A DNA stretch of 64,000 nucleotides from Thioalkalivibrio sp. (lineage in GTDB: Bacteria; Pseudomonadota; Gammaproteobacteria; Ectothiorhodospirales; Ectothiorhodospiraceae), in NCBI GenBank assembly GCA_011389655.1, contig JAABTX010000004.1:1-64000 (forward strand), written 5' to 3'. A program made the position numbers and the translations under genes. Under the pieces are notes generated by a model that saw only the letters and a list, made by a program, of their open reading frames with translations, did no database searches and had not been told where the DNA came from. Numbering within the stretch: the stretch's first letter is position 1; each line of letters opens with the position of its first letter. Positions 18,503-27,158 of this stretch are shown here, piece by piece.

Positions 18503-19018
18503 ATGAACCGCAAACTTTCCGTCCGCAGATTCCTGCCCGCCATCACCGGCCTGGCTCTCGCCGCGATGGTTGCCACTCCGGTAATCGCCGATTTCGTCAC
18601 GCAGCGCACGATGACGGTGGAAATGGCCCGCGACCTCGCACAGGAGACGGTGGATGCCTGCCGGGCGATGGGATACCAGACCAGCGCGGTGGTGGTCGAT
18701 CGCGGCGGGCATCCGCAGGCGATACTGCGCGATACGCTGGCGGCGCCGTTCACCATCCAGATCGCGCACGACAAGGCGCGGGCCGTGATCCTGTCGGGTG
18801 TGGCCTCTTCGGCCTTTCGGGAAGGCCGGGATGACATCCGGATGGAGATGAACCACGTCGATGGCGTCCTCGTCCTGGATGGCGCGCTCCCCGTGGTCGT
18901 CGCCGGCAGCATGGTCGGCGCGGTCGGCGTATCCGGCGCCCCGGGCGGAGACCTGGACGAGCAGTGCGCTCAGGAGGCCCTGGACGCCCTTGCGGACCGC
19001 ATCGAGTTCGTGATGTAG
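18503..19018 (+). CDS. GlcG/HbpS-family heme-binding-like periplasmic protein
   Basis: The product is 171 residues. Residues 1-30 are a signal peptide ending near VIADF. The mature protein is a single GlcG/HbpS (DUF336) domain: TMTVEMARDLAQETVDACRA, SAVVVDRGGHPQAILRD and MVGAVGVSGAPGGDLDEQCAQ are typical blocks. Members bind heme or act as accessory proteins to dehydrogenases; the role here is not clear. GAGGATAATTCG precedes the ATG at 18503. It stands alone between the fusion gene and a DUF2905 gene. Confidence 0.9.
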   Translation: MNRKLSVRRFLPAITGLALAAMVATPVIADFVTQRTMTVEMARDLAQETVDACRAMGYQTSAVVVDRGGHPQAILRDTLAAPFTIQIAHDKARAVILSGVASSAFREGRDDIRMEMNHVDGVLVLDGALPVVVAGSMVGAVGVSGAPGGDLDEQCAQEALDALADRIEFVM

Positions 19019-19199
19019 ATCGGCTTCTCCGGAGGCCTCGACGCACGGACATCGGTCGCGCGTGCTCGACGTCTGGATGCTGATTGGCTGTAGTCGCGAG
19101 TGCCGGCTCCATCCCCTGCGCAAACGCCGGCACCGCGGCCCACCCGGGGCGGGTCAAAGGGCGAGACCCGAACCCATGCATGCGCATGAACGGTGATCC

Positions 19200-19409
19200 A
19201 TGAACGAGACCGGCAAGTGGCTCATCATCATCGGCGGACTGATCGTGGCGATCGGGCTGCTTTGGCCCTGGCTGGGCAAGATCCCGTGGGGCCGTCTGCC
19301 GGGCGACATCGTGATCGAGCGCGAGAATGCGCGGTTCTATTTCCCGATCACCACGATGATCATCATCAGCGTGGTGATCTCGATCGTGCTCGCGTTCTTC
19401 CGCCGGTGA
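19200..19409 (+). CDS. DUF2905 small membrane protein
   Basis: The product is 69 residues with two membrane helices (WLIIIGGLIVAIGLLWPWL and TTMIIISVVISIVLAFF) linked by the family signature GRLPGDIVIERENARFYFPI. DUF2905 proteins are widespread and uncharacterised. The ribosome-binding site is weak, but the length and motif support the ATG at 19200. Confidence 0.9.
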   Translation: MNETGKWLIIIGGLIVAIGLLWPWLGKIPWGRLPGDIVIERENARFYFPITTMIIISVVISIVLAFFRR

Positions 19410-19469
19410 TGCGTGGCCCGACCTGCCGATCCGCTCGGAAAGCGAGGGCAGCGAGCGGGCGTCGCGAGG

Positions 19470-20015
19470 CTACCAGTGCAGCGTGCCGGATTCACCCTTG
19501 AAGGGCCCGGTCAGGTCGTCGGTAATCCAGCCACCGTAAAACCGGCCTGGCTGCGGGCGCGCCTTTTCGTCGCCGACGTAACAGGCCTCCATCAGGCCGG
19601 GCATGAATGCGATCCACCCGGCCAGCGCCTCGTAGGGACCGCGTGCACCCGGGTAGCTCCAGGCGGCGTTGGGCGCACGGGCACCACCCGCGACCACGTC
19701 GAAGTAGCGCGCCTGCCCCTTCCATTCACACAGACTGCGATGGCGGCTGGGCTGCAGCACCTCCGCCGCGATGGCCTGTGGCGGGAAGTAATAGGTCGGC
19801 GGGCTGGCGGTCTCGCCGAGCCTGAGGCCCTCCTGTGTGTCGGCGATCACGCGGCCGCCGAATACCACGCGCAACCTGCGCGGTTCGGGCACGAGCTCCG
19901 GGGGCCGCGGGTAGTCCCAGACCGACGCCTGGCCCGGACCGGGGGAGGGGACGTCCTCGGGCCGCAGGCCGGCAGCGAGCAACCGCCGAAGGCGCGCGCG
20001 TGGGTGCGGGTTCAC
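19470..20015 (-). CDS. DUF427-family protein
   Basis: The product is about 181 residues from a GTG at 20015. The DUF427 core is clear: WDYPRPPELVPEPRRLRVVFGGRVIADT, then YYFPPQAIAAEVLQPS, SLCEWKGQARYFDV and AAWSYPGARGPYEALAGWIAFMP. The fold is a small beta-rich domain of unknown activity. The frame is open to 20108, but that extension runs through the dispersed repeat at 20046-20076 and overlaps the next gene, so the GTG start is preferred, with moderate certainty. Confidence 0.85.
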   Translation of the reverse strand: MNPHPRARLRRLLAAGLRPEDVPSPGPGQASVWDYPRPPELVPEPRRLRVVFGGRVIADTQEGLRLGETASPPTYYFPPQAIAAEVLQPSRHRSLCEWKGQARYFDVVAGGARAPNAAWSYPGARGPYEALAGWIAFMPGLMEACYVGDEKARPQPGRFYGGWITDDLTGPFKGESGTLHW

Positions 20016-20045
20016 GTGTGGCCCCGGCCCTTCTGGCTGTGCGCC

Positions 20046-20076
20046 ATAGTCACCGAACTCTCCGCATGGTCCACTA
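20046..20076. repeat. Dispersed inverted-repeat element, copy 3 (single arm)
   Basis: The minus strand reads TAGTGGACCATGCGGAGAG then TTCGGTGACTAT, matching the arm of copies 1 and 2 with a few changes. Again the outer TAG is the stop codon of the adjacent minus-strand gene (20074-20529). No convincing opposite arm is visible between here and 19980, so this copy looks degenerate. Confidence 0.75.
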
Positions 20077-20529
20077 GGGTCTGCCGGGAGCGAGTCTGTG
20101 CAGTTCACCGTCAGCCGTGAGGTAGCAGTTGTAGTGGACGACCCGTTCCTCGCCGTCCTGCCCCAGCATCGTAAGGCGAATACCGGTCACGCTTGACCCG
20201 TCCCGGGTCTGATGCAGCGACCCGCTGTCCTGCAGGCGCGGGTAACTGCCGGCTGGCATCTCTGCCAGCACGGCATCACGGCATGTGACCTTGGTCTGCC
20301 ATTGGGCGGGCTGGAAGACGCTTTCGAACCAGTCGGACACGGCAGGGATTTCCCGGCTTGCGACGAAGGCCGCAAAGGCTGCGAAGATCAGAAACGGGAT
20401 CAGGGGCTTGAGCCTGCGGGAGCGGCGGGTATCTGACGAATGCGCGCCAAGCCTTCGTGCCTCGCCTCTGCGGTCCGCAGGCGGGTCCCGATCGTCTCGC
20501 GCATCTCTCTTTTCCGGGTATTTGTCCAT
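20074..20529 (-). CDS. Single-span membrane protein, function unknown
   Basis: The product is 151 residues. A very charged cytoplasmic N-terminus (rich in Asp and Arg) precedes one membrane helix (LKPLIPFLIFAAFAAFVA, about 41-58) and a small extracytoplasmic domain with two cysteines (VTCRDAVLAEMPAGSYPRL, YNCYLTADGELHRL), possibly a disulfide. The ATG at 20529 is my choice; upstream residues are poor. The stop codon lies in the dispersed repeat. It is divergent from the encapsulin operon and I see no functional link to it. Confidence 0.65.
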   Translation of the reverse strand: MDKYPEKRDARDDRDPPADRRGEARRLGAHSSDTRRSRRLKPLIPFLIFAAFAAFVASREIPAVSDWFESVFQPAQWQTKVTCRDAVLAEMPAGSYPRLQDSGSLHQTRDGSSVTGIRLTMLGQDGEERVVHYNCYLTADGELHRLAPGRP

Positions 20530-20659
20530 GACACTGCCAGCTCGGAACCCGCCTACTGATAACACTTCGCGCCGGCGGTGGGAAGCGCTCGCGCGGGTTT
20601 TGCCCGGGGGTGCGGGGCCTGTGCAGTCCACATGCCCCGCGGATGCGGGTTGTTCCCCA

Positions 20660-20689
20660 TTGAACCGGGCCGAACAGGACGTTCATTAT
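20660..20689 (+). promoter_or_regulatory. Candidate sigma-70-type promoter of the encapsulin operon
   Basis: TTGAAC (20660-20665) and CATTAT (20684-20689) are separated by 18 bases and lie about 30 bases ahead of the cargo gene start. Both hexamers match the consensus at four of six positions. Prediction by eye only. Confidence 0.35.
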
Positions 20690-20717
20690 TGCTGAGTGTC
20701 CACAGGAGCTAGATGGC

Positions 20718-21119
20718 ATGGGAGATTCAAGCACTTCACTTCACGAGGATCCGGGGCGGCTCGACGAGGAGTTGATCGACCGGCATCGGGCCATTGTATC
20801 GCTGATGGAAGAACTGGAGGCCGTCGACTGGTATGACCAGCGCGTGAAGGCCTCATCGAATGCGGATCTGCGCGCCATCCTCGCCCACAACCGCGACGAG
20901 GAGAAGGAGCACGCCTGCATGGTGCTCGAATGGTTGCGGCGCAACGATTCCAAGTGGCACGAGGAACTGAGCACCTATCTGTTCAGCCGCGGCGATGTCA
21001 CGCAACTCGAGGAGAGCGAGGAGAACGGCGCCACCGGCCAGGGCGAACACGGCCATGGCGAGGTGGCGCGGGACGATTCGCTCGGCATTGGAAGCCTGCG
21101 AGGGGAGTACGCACGATGA
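20718..21119 (+). CDS. Encapsulated ferritin-like protein (EncFtn), encapsulin cargo
   Basis: The product is 133 residues. It is a two-helix half-ferritin that assembles into an annular decamer and forms the di-iron ferroxidase site only at dimer interfaces. Metal-site residues are present in the expected places: E31, E32, E34 and W38-Y39 in EELEAVDWY, and E61, E62 and H65 in DEEKEHA. After a Glu/Gly-rich linker, the tail DDSLGIGSLRGEYAR (119-133) is a typical encapsulin targeting peptide. The enzyme would oxidise Fe(II) and hand mineral to the shell for storage. AGGAG lies ten bases before the ATG at 20718. Its TGA overlaps the ATG of the shell gene, so translation is coupled. Confidence 0.96.
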   Translation: MGDSSTSLHEDPGRLDEELIDRHRAIVSLMEELEAVDWYDQRVKASSNADLRAILAHNRDEEKEHACMVLEWLRRNDSKWHEELSTYLFSRGDVTQLEESEENGATGQGEHGHGEVARDDSLGIGSLRGEYAR

Positions 21120-21919
21120 ACGACTTGCGAAAACAACTTGCACCACTGTCTGAGACTTCCTGGGCGGAAATCGAAGAGGAAGCCAAGCAAACCCTCGTGC
21201 GCCTCCTGGCCGCGCGCAAGCTGGTGGATTTCGAGGGGCCGCTGGGGTGGGACGTTTCCGCCATCGGACTCGGTCGCATCAAGAAGCTGAAGGCGCCTGC
21301 CGATGGCGTGCAGGCGCATTCGCGCCGGGTTCAGCCGATGGTCGAGTTTCGGGTGCCGTTCCAGCTCGATCTTCTTGAGATGGAGTCGATCGGACGGGGC
21401 GCGAAGGACGCCGATCTCGATGCGGTGAGGGAGGCCGCGCGCCGCATCGCGATGACCGAGGACCAGGTCGTCTTCCACGGGTATGCCGACGGTCAGATTC
21501 AGGGCATCTGTGAGGTGTCGGCGGAAGAAGCCGTCTCGCTTTCAACCGATTATCTGCAATACCCGAATGCCGTGGTGAATGCGCTGAACAAGCTGCGCGA
21601 GGCCGGAGTTGCCGGTCCGTACGCGATCGCGCTGGGACGCCAGTGCCATGCGGGACTCACCACGACCACCACTGCCGGCGGTTATCCGGTGCTGGAACAT
21701 GTGCAGCGCCTGCTTGACGGTCCCATCATCTGGGCGCCGGCGGTCGACGGCGCGGTCGTGTTGAGCCTGCGCGGGGGCGATTTCGAACTCAGCATCGGGC
21801 AGGACCTTTCCATCGGTTATCTGTCCCATAACGACAAGGCCGTCCGGCTCTATCTGCAGGAGAGCCTGACATTCCGGGTGCTTGCACCGGAGGCCGCGGT
21901 ACCCCTCGTGTACGCCTGA
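21116..21919 (+). CDS. Encapsulin shell protein (linocin M18/HK97-fold, family 1)
   Basis: The product is 267 residues, the normal length for a T=1 family 1 encapsulin that forms a protein nanocompartment of about 24 nm. Family blocks are visible throughout: the N-terminal helix LAPLSETSWAEIEEEAKQTL, then ARKLVDFEGPLGWDVSAIGLGR, VEFRVPFQLDLLEMESIGRGA, and the C-terminal SIGYLSHNDKAVRLYLQESLTFRVL. The start ATG overlaps the cargo stop (ATGA). With the EncFtn gene it forms a complete iron-storage compartment. The frame extends upstream to 20930 inside the cargo gene, but only the overlapping ATG makes sense. Confidence 0.97.
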   Translation: MNDLRKQLAPLSETSWAEIEEEAKQTLVRLLAARKLVDFEGPLGWDVSAIGLGRIKKLKAPADGVQAHSRRVQPMVEFRVPFQLDLLEMESIGRGAKDADLDAVREAARRIAMTEDQVVFHGYADGQIQGICEVSAEEAVSLSTDYLQYPNAVVNALNKLREAGVAGPYAIALGRQCHAGLTTTTTAGGYPVLEHVQRLLDGPIIWAPAVDGAVVLSLRGGDFELSIGQDLSIGYLSHNDKAVRLYLQESLTFRVLAPEAAVPLVYA

Positions 21920-22310
21920 CCCACTGCGCGAAGGCGGGGAGGGACCAGTTCCCGGGTCTTTTCCGACCGAACTGGGGGGAGATGGGGGCGGTGCTGTACC
22001 GCGGATCCTTGGTGAAGGGTTCGATATCGAGAACGGGCGGCACATCCCGGTGGCCGCGCTGGGCAGATGCCGGGGTCGCGGCCGCAAGCATCTGGAGGGC
22101 GAGGGTCAGGACCGGCTTGCACATGCGGGCATCCGGGGTCTTGCGCGTCCGCAGGGATGACCGCCTGGCCATGCAGGGACCTCAGTGGCCGGCGGAGCTG
22201 CAGGTCCGGCCGGTCAACGGGTGCAGCGTTGGGGTCGGGCCCTGCGTTCCGCCTCAGCAGCGCATCTCGGGAGCCATGGGCAAGACTCCACCCCGGCTTC
22301 AGCTTCGGCT
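21920..22310. other. Convergent intergenic region after encapsulin
   Basis: No gene is supported in these 391 bases. A minus-strand frame starting near 22124 has a signal-peptide-like N-terminus, but it runs antisense into the encapsulin gene and matches nothing I know. Confidence 0.5.
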
Positions 22311-24491
22311 TCAGGGCGAAGGGGACTCGATGCGGGCCACGCGCGTTCCATCGACCCATGCAGACTCGATTACGCCCAGCCGGTGGATGCCGGAGGTCCG
22401 GACGTCGAGGCTGAAGCGGTCGACGAACAGGCCGATGGCCTCGGGTGCGCGATTGGGCAACCGCGCGACGGGGATTGGCTGACCGCTCTCTTCGAAGCCG
22501 CGGCCCGCCGTCACATCGCCGAGTACGAGGTCCTCCGCATCCACGCCGACGGATCCGCCTGCGATGCCGATGGCGTGGGCGGAACCGAAGTCACTGGCAA
22601 GCGCCGAGGCCGCGACGTGCCGCATCACCACGTGCGAGCACGCCCCCACGTGCACCGCGCGGGCGTCGGCACCACCGTAGCCTACTTGCCGCCCCTGGGC
22701 CGTGTGGCCGCCGTCGCTGGGCCCGGTGTAGGGACCCGGAAGGTCGGCGCCCGGGTATCCGCTGTTGCGGACGCCCGCGACAACCACCCGGTCGAGCGTC
22801 AGCCCGTCCACCGCCTGCAGGAACAGGCCCACCGCCCCCTTGTTCACGTGGAACATGGAGTCCCCGTTGGCCTGAAGGCTGAACCGCGTCTTGTTCTGGC
22901 CGACGATGCGATACAGGTTCGGGCGCCTGGGCACCGGCCCGAGCCGCATTTGCCCGCTGGAGGCCCACGCGACGATCGACGCGGGGATCCTCGCGGCCTG
23001 AAGGGCGCCCGCGAGCGCTCCCGCCTCCACCATCTTGTGTTCGAGGTCGGCCAGCGCAATCTGGGCTGCGCCCAGCAGGGTCAGCTGCGCCCTGCCGGCA
23101 TCGTCCATCTCCGCTGGCTGGCCATCGCTGACTTCGATTGCCGAGCGCAGGCCGAAGAACCGGAACAGCGATCCGGCGGCATCAGCGATCGGGGCACCGT
23201 GACGTGGATCGTCATCACCCTCTGGCTGTTCCGCGAGTGCCAGGACCTCACGGACGGCGCCGCGAATGTTGGCGATGTTGGTGCGGCGGATGGTTACGTC
23301 GGTGCATTCGTAGGCCCGGGCTGCGTCCCCCACCTGACCGAATGCGGGACCGTTGCAGAGAAAGGCGTTCACCAGCACGCCGCGCGCATGGATGGCAATG
23401 CCGTAGGGATTGGCGTCCGCAAGGCCCGAGACGTTGTGGAAGATGGCGGGCGGTGTCGTGCCGGGCTTGCCCGCGGCGTAGTCGAACATGTCGTCCATTG
23501 CGGTATCGAGTTCCTGCAACGTCGACTCCAGCACCGCGCGCGCCGCCTGCACTCCGGAACGGCCCGGGCTTCCGCCCGAGCCCGCGTCGTCGAGCCAGTC
23601 ATCGGCGCGAGCCAGTCGCTGGCGCCCGATCAGTCGTACGAAGCGTGCGGTGCTGTAGGTGCCGAGTACCGGAATCCCGGTCGCAGTGCCCTCGATCTGG
23701 CAGTCCTGGATCACGATCCGCCGACCGCCATTCAGCGATATGGCGGCCACTTCGAAGTCCCGGAAGGTCACATCCGAGATCAGGACATCGTGCATGCCGT
23801 TGCCGTGAACGCCGTGATGCGAAGAGCGGCCGAGCTGCCCGTTGCGAATCCACACATGACCCGCCGGCCGGAGTTCCGAGCCAAAATTCGCCGGGCCCTG
23901 GTCCGGGATGAAGGGCTGATTGGCGAGTTCGATGAGCGCGTGGAACCGCTGCTGCAGTGCGAAATGGGGGTGGCATGAAAGTCTGAAGCCGTTGAGGTCG
24001 ATGATGGTGCCCTCACCGTGCTCGACCGTGATCGCGGCAAAGAAACCAAGCCGGTAGGCGAGCGTGGGGGTCGCCCCGACCAGCCCCGCCGTGCCCGGGT
24101 GCGGCGCCACGCCACTCGCGAAGTAGGCCTCCTGATCCGGGTTGGGAAACCAGTCGTCGGTACGCGCGCGATCGATGCCGCCATCCGCGCAGGGAGCGGG
24201 GGCGTTGGGATTGAACCGGATGGACTCGCACAGCACCAGCTTGCACGGTACCAGCACACGGATCGTGCCCCTGGCGAAGTCCTCCTGCGTGAGGCCGACC
24301 ACCTGGTCCCGCGCGAATTCTCCGACGATACCCCAGGGCGTCTCGCTGTCTGCCCAGGTCTCGTGGAGCGTCAGCATCTCCGGGGGCTCGTCAAGCGTCC
24401 CCGCGACCCCGTGCGCCGCTATTCGCTGCTCGATCTGGTCGAGACGCGTTTTCAGCCGGGGCTCGTACTCGTTCTCGGTTCTCTCGGTCAT
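22311..24491 (-). CDS. Large right-handed beta-helix (PbH1-like) protein
   Basis: The product is 726 residues. The region from about 95 to 700 shows repeated beta-helix coils with small and hydrophobic residues stacked around GN, DV and IR turns (HVWIRNGQLGRSSHHGVHG, MHDVLISDVTFRDFEVAAI, RRIVIQDCQIEGTATGI, CTDVTIRRTNIANIRGAV), the pattern of polysaccharide-lyase-like and surface proteins. There is no signal peptide or membrane helix, so location is unclear. AGGAG precedes the ATG at 24491, which is preferred to the ATG at 24545. I cannot name a catalytic site. It is flanked by unrelated genes in opposite orientations. Confidence 0.8.
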   Translation of the reverse strand: MTERTENEYEPRLKTRLDQIEQRIAAHGVAGTLDEPPEMLTLHETWADSETPWGIVGEFARDQVVGLTQEDFARGTIRVLVPCKLVLCESIRFNPNAPAPCADGGIDRARTDDWFPNPDQEAYFASGVAPHPGTAGLVGATPTLAYRLGFFAAITVEHGEGTIIDLNGFRLSCHPHFALQQRFHALIELANQPFIPDQGPANFGSELRPAGHVWIRNGQLGRSSHHGVHGNGMHDVLISDVTFRDFEVAAISLNGGRRIVIQDCQIEGTATGIPVLGTYSTARFVRLIGRQRLARADDWLDDAGSGGSPGRSGVQAARAVLESTLQELDTAMDDMFDYAAGKPGTTPPAIFHNVSGLADANPYGIAIHARGVLVNAFLCNGPAFGQVGDAARAYECTDVTIRRTNIANIRGAVREVLALAEQPEGDDDPRHGAPIADAAGSLFRFFGLRSAIEVSDGQPAEMDDAGRAQLTLLGAAQIALADLEHKMVEAGALAGALQAARIPASIVAWASSGQMRLGPVPRRPNLYRIVGQNKTRFSLQANGDSMFHVNKGAVGLFLQAVDGLTLDRVVVAGVRNSGYPGADLPGPYTGPSDGGHTAQGRQVGYGGADARAVHVGACSHVVMRHVAASALASDFGSAHAIGIAGGSVGVDAEDLVLGDVTAGRGFEESGQPIPVARLPNRAPEAIGLFVDRFSLDVRTSGIHRLGVIESAWVDGTRVARIESPSP

Positions 24492-24893
24492 TTTCGGCTC
24501 CTTGCGCCAGGCGTGGATCAAGTCGGGTCGGGGTTCGCACACCAATCGGGATTCGTACAGCAGATGACGCCGGTCGGACAGGCACGCGACGGGTCGAACG
24601 TCGTGGATTGCTCCGGTGTGAGGTGTCCGGGGAACACCGGCCGGTGCCAGCCGTTGTCTACCGATGGGTCAAGGAGACACCGAACGGTCTATACATGTCA
24701 ATGCGTGGATATATTTCTAGCCGTTTGATCCTCGCGAATACGATGGGGTGCGGCGTGTTGCCCTACGAGTGCCTCAACGACGCCAGAGGCAAGACCCGAC
24801 CCCGGCACCCGCGCACTGCCGCGGCGCCGTTTTCTCCCGGTGGCGAAGATGGCTATGCTGGGGGTGCAATTTCAGGAGGGGGGAGAAAACCGC
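24492..24893. other. Divergent intergenic region, locally AT-rich
   Basis: These 402 bases separate two divergent genes. The stretch at 24685-24745 is clearly lower in GC than its surroundings and probably carries promoter elements, but I cannot assign boxes with confidence. No gene is supported. Confidence 0.5.
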
Positions 24894-26516
24894 ATGCGGT
24901 GGGTGCGCGGCTTTTCCATTGTTGGGCTGCTGGTGGCGACGCTGTTCTTCGCGCTCTCGCTGACGCCCAGCCTGGTGCCACGGTCCCCGCCGGTCCAGGG
25001 ACTGATCGCCGGGCTGTCCTTCAGCACGGGGTATGCGGTTGGGGTCTTCGGGCGCTGGTTGTGGAGCTATCTGGAGTTCCCGGTTCCCGGGTACCGGCTC
25101 GGCTGGCTCGTCAAGGTCCTGGCAACCATGGCCTGTGCCGTGGTGGCGGCTACCTTTCTCTGGCAGGCGACCGAGTGGCAGAATTCGGTGCGCACCCTGA
25201 TGGGGATGGAGGAGGTTGGCGGGGTGCAGCCGGTGACGGTGGCGCTGATGACGCTGATCGTCTTTATGGTCGTCCTGTTCCTCGCTCGGCTCTTCAGGCG
25301 TACCTTCCAGTTTCTCTCGAGGAGATTCCAGCCTTATGTGGCGCCCCACGTGTCCAACGTCGTGGGAATCGCGATCGCGGCCGCGCTGTTCTCGTCGGTG
25401 ATCGACGGGGTGATCTTCACGATCGGGCTGCGCGCGGCAGACAACTCCTACCAGCGTCTCGACGCCCTGATCCAGGATGACCTTGCGCGCCCAACGGACC
25501 CCTTGCAGGTCGGCAGTGCGGCTTCCTACATCGACTGGCAGGACCTGGGACGGCAGGGCCGCAGCTTCATTTCCTCGGGACCGACGGCGGCCGAGTTGAG
25601 CGACTTTTCGGGCGAACCCGCACTGGCCCCGCTTCGCGTCTACGTCGGGTTGAACGCGGCCGAGAGTCCCGAAGAACGGGCTCGCCTGGCCCTGGAAGAG
25701 CTCAAGCGGGTGGGGGCGTTCGAACGCTCGGTGCTGCTGCTGGTGACCCCGACGGGGACCGGCTGGGTGGCTCCCGCCGCTTTGGACACCGTGGAATACC
25801 TCCAGCGCGGCGATATCGCCTCGGTGGCGGCGCAGTACTCGTATCTGCCCAGCGCGCTCTCGTTGATGGCGGAGTCGGAATACGGTGTCGAGACCGCACG
25901 GGAGATCTTCGGGCAGGTATACGGCTACTGGTCCTCGCTCCCGCACGACAGTCGGCCGCAACTCTACCTGTACGGGCTGAGTCTCGGTGCGCTTAATTCG
26001 GACCGTTCCTTCGACAGCTACGATATCATCAACGACCCCTTCCAGGGCGCGTTATGGAGCGGTCCGCCCTTTCGCAGCGACACCTGGCGCAGGGTGACGC
26101 GCGAGCGGGACCCGGATTCGCCGGCGTGGCTTCCGCGCTTTCGCGACGGGGCCGTGGTCCGCTTCATGAACCAGGAACAGGGATTCGAGGCGGCCGGCCC
26201 GGACTGGGGATCCTTCCGGATCGGTTACCTCCAGCATGCGAGCGACCCGGTGACCTTCTTCGATCCGCAGGCGTTCTACAGCCAGCCGGCGTGGATGCGG
26301 GAGCCTCGTGGCCCGGACGTGTCCGAGGATCTGCGCTGGTACCCGATCGTGACCATGCTGCAGCTGGCGGCGGACATGGTGGCCGGTGACGCACCGCCGG
26401 GGTTCGGGCACACCTACGCGGCCCGGGACTACATCGACGCCTGGCACGCGTTGATGGAGCCGGAGGGCTGGACCGAGATCGATCTCGAGCGGCTGCATGC
26501 CCGATTCGCTCCGTGA
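24894..26516 (+). CDS. Membrane-anchored alpha/beta-hydrolase family protein
   Basis: The product is 540 residues. Residues 1-185 hold about five membrane helices (FSIVGLLVATLFFALSLTPSL and following), the N-terminal membrane domain of this family. The remainder is an alpha/beta-hydrolase domain with a nucleophile elbow GLSLG in LYLYGLSLGALNSD (about 360-373), so Ser is the likely nucleophile; an acidic residue and a late His (GFGHTYAARDY) complete a plausible triad. The substrate is unknown. GGAGGGGGGAG precedes the ATG at 24894. It seems to be a single-gene unit. Confidence 0.88.
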   Translation: MRWVRGFSIVGLLVATLFFALSLTPSLVPRSPPVQGLIAGLSFSTGYAVGVFGRWLWSYLEFPVPGYRLGWLVKVLATMACAVVAATFLWQATEWQNSVRTLMGMEEVGGVQPVTVALMTLIVFMVVLFLARLFRRTFQFLSRRFQPYVAPHVSNVVGIAIAAALFSSVIDGVIFTIGLRAADNSYQRLDALIQDDLARPTDPLQVGSAASYIDWQDLGRQGRSFISSGPTAAELSDFSGEPALAPLRVYVGLNAAESPEERARLALEELKRVGAFERSVLLLVTPTGTGWVAPAALDTVEYLQRGDIASVAAQYSYLPSALSLMAESEYGVETAREIFGQVYGYWSSLPHDSRPQLYLYGLSLGALNSDRSFDSYDIINDPFQGALWSGPPFRSDTWRRVTRERDPDSPAWLPRFRDGAVVRFMNQEQGFEAAGPDWGSFRIGYLQHASDPVTFFDPQAFYSQPAWMREPRGPDVSEDLRWYPIVTMLQLAADMVAGDAPPGFGHTYAARDYIDAWHALMEPEGWTEIDLERLHARFAP

Positions 26517-26692
26517 GCCGCGATGGATGACGGTTGTGCGCTGCCGGCGCGCGGGGCGCGCGGCGTGGTTCGGAGGCAGCCAGAGTCCCGGTTTCCCCGG
26601 GGGTTGATCGCCAATGGCACGGCGAGTGCGCAATGATCCCCCGAGGAGTTCAAGCCGGTGCAGCACATTGCACCGAACCAGCGGGAGGATGT

Positions 26693-26920
26693 ATGGAAAT
26701 CGAACGGATCGACGAGAACCATCTGCGACTAGGCATTGACCTGAAGCAGGGACAGAAACTGGCGAAGGCCATCAACGGCAAGGCGCGGGAAATGCGCAAC
26801 GCGGCGCTGGCGCTCTCCTCGGCGCTTGGCGAGGCTTACGCCGAGGCCAACAACGAGTTCCGTCAGCCGCCGCACGCCTTCGACGAGAACGCGCCGAAGC
26901 AGCCGAGCATCGAAAACTGA
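26693..26920 (+). CDS. Small acidic protein, function unknown (first of a pair)
   Basis: The product is 75 residues. A short beta-like N-terminus (MEIERIDENHLRLGIDL) is followed by a helix (GQKLAKAINGKAREMRNAALALSSALGEAYAE is its region, residues 21-52) and a polar tail. GCGGGAGGAT just before the ATG at 26693 is a strong ribosome-binding site and argues for a real gene. It lies 19 bases before a second small gene on the same strand. Confidence 0.65.
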   Translation: MEIERIDENHLRLGIDLKQGQKLAKAINGKAREMRNAALALSSALGEAYAEANNEFRQPPHAFDENAPKQPSIEN

Positions 26921-26939
26921 GTCCGCGGAGGGATCAGCG

Positions 26940-27158
26940 ATGAATCTGGAAGAGATTGCCGACAAGAAGGCCCACGTGCGGATGGACAACTTCGAGGCCT
27001 CCGACCTTTTGACCAGCCTTAAGCGGCACGCCGATGACCTCGGCGACCTGGGGCAGGAACTGATCGCGGCGCTCGAGGCTCAGGGCGTCGAGGTCATCGA
27101 GGAAGAGGACAATCCGCGGGATGAGTACGTCCCGCCACGCGACCTGCATCGGGTCTGA
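26940..27158 (+). CDS. Small acidic protein, function unknown (second of a pair)
   Basis: The product is 72 residues and strongly acidic (EEIADKKAHVRMDNFEASD, then VEVIEEEDNPRDEYVPP). It looks helical at the N-terminus. CGGAGGGATCAGCG precedes the ATG. It would be translated from the same message as the 75-residue protein upstream. It has no sequence feature of a toxin-antitoxin pair that I can identify, although size and spacing fit one. Confidence 0.6.
   Translation: MNLEEIADKKAHVRMDNFEASDLLTSLKRHADDLGDLGQELIAALEAQGVEVIEEEDNPRDEYVPPRDLHRV

Noticed and set aside
16051..18912. 953-codon open frame on the minus strand
   Set aside because: It is antisense to three well-supported genes (glycosyltransferase, fusion enzyme, GlcG-like) and exists only because of high GC.
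21789..22172. Minus-strand frame with a signal-peptide-like start (CKPVLTLALQMLAAATPASA)
   Set aside because: It runs about 130 bases antisense into the encapsulin gene, has no clear ribosome-binding site and resembles nothing I know.
26693..27158. Calling the two small genes a toxin-antitoxin system
   Set aside because: Neither product shows a known toxin or antitoxin motif; only size and spacing fit.
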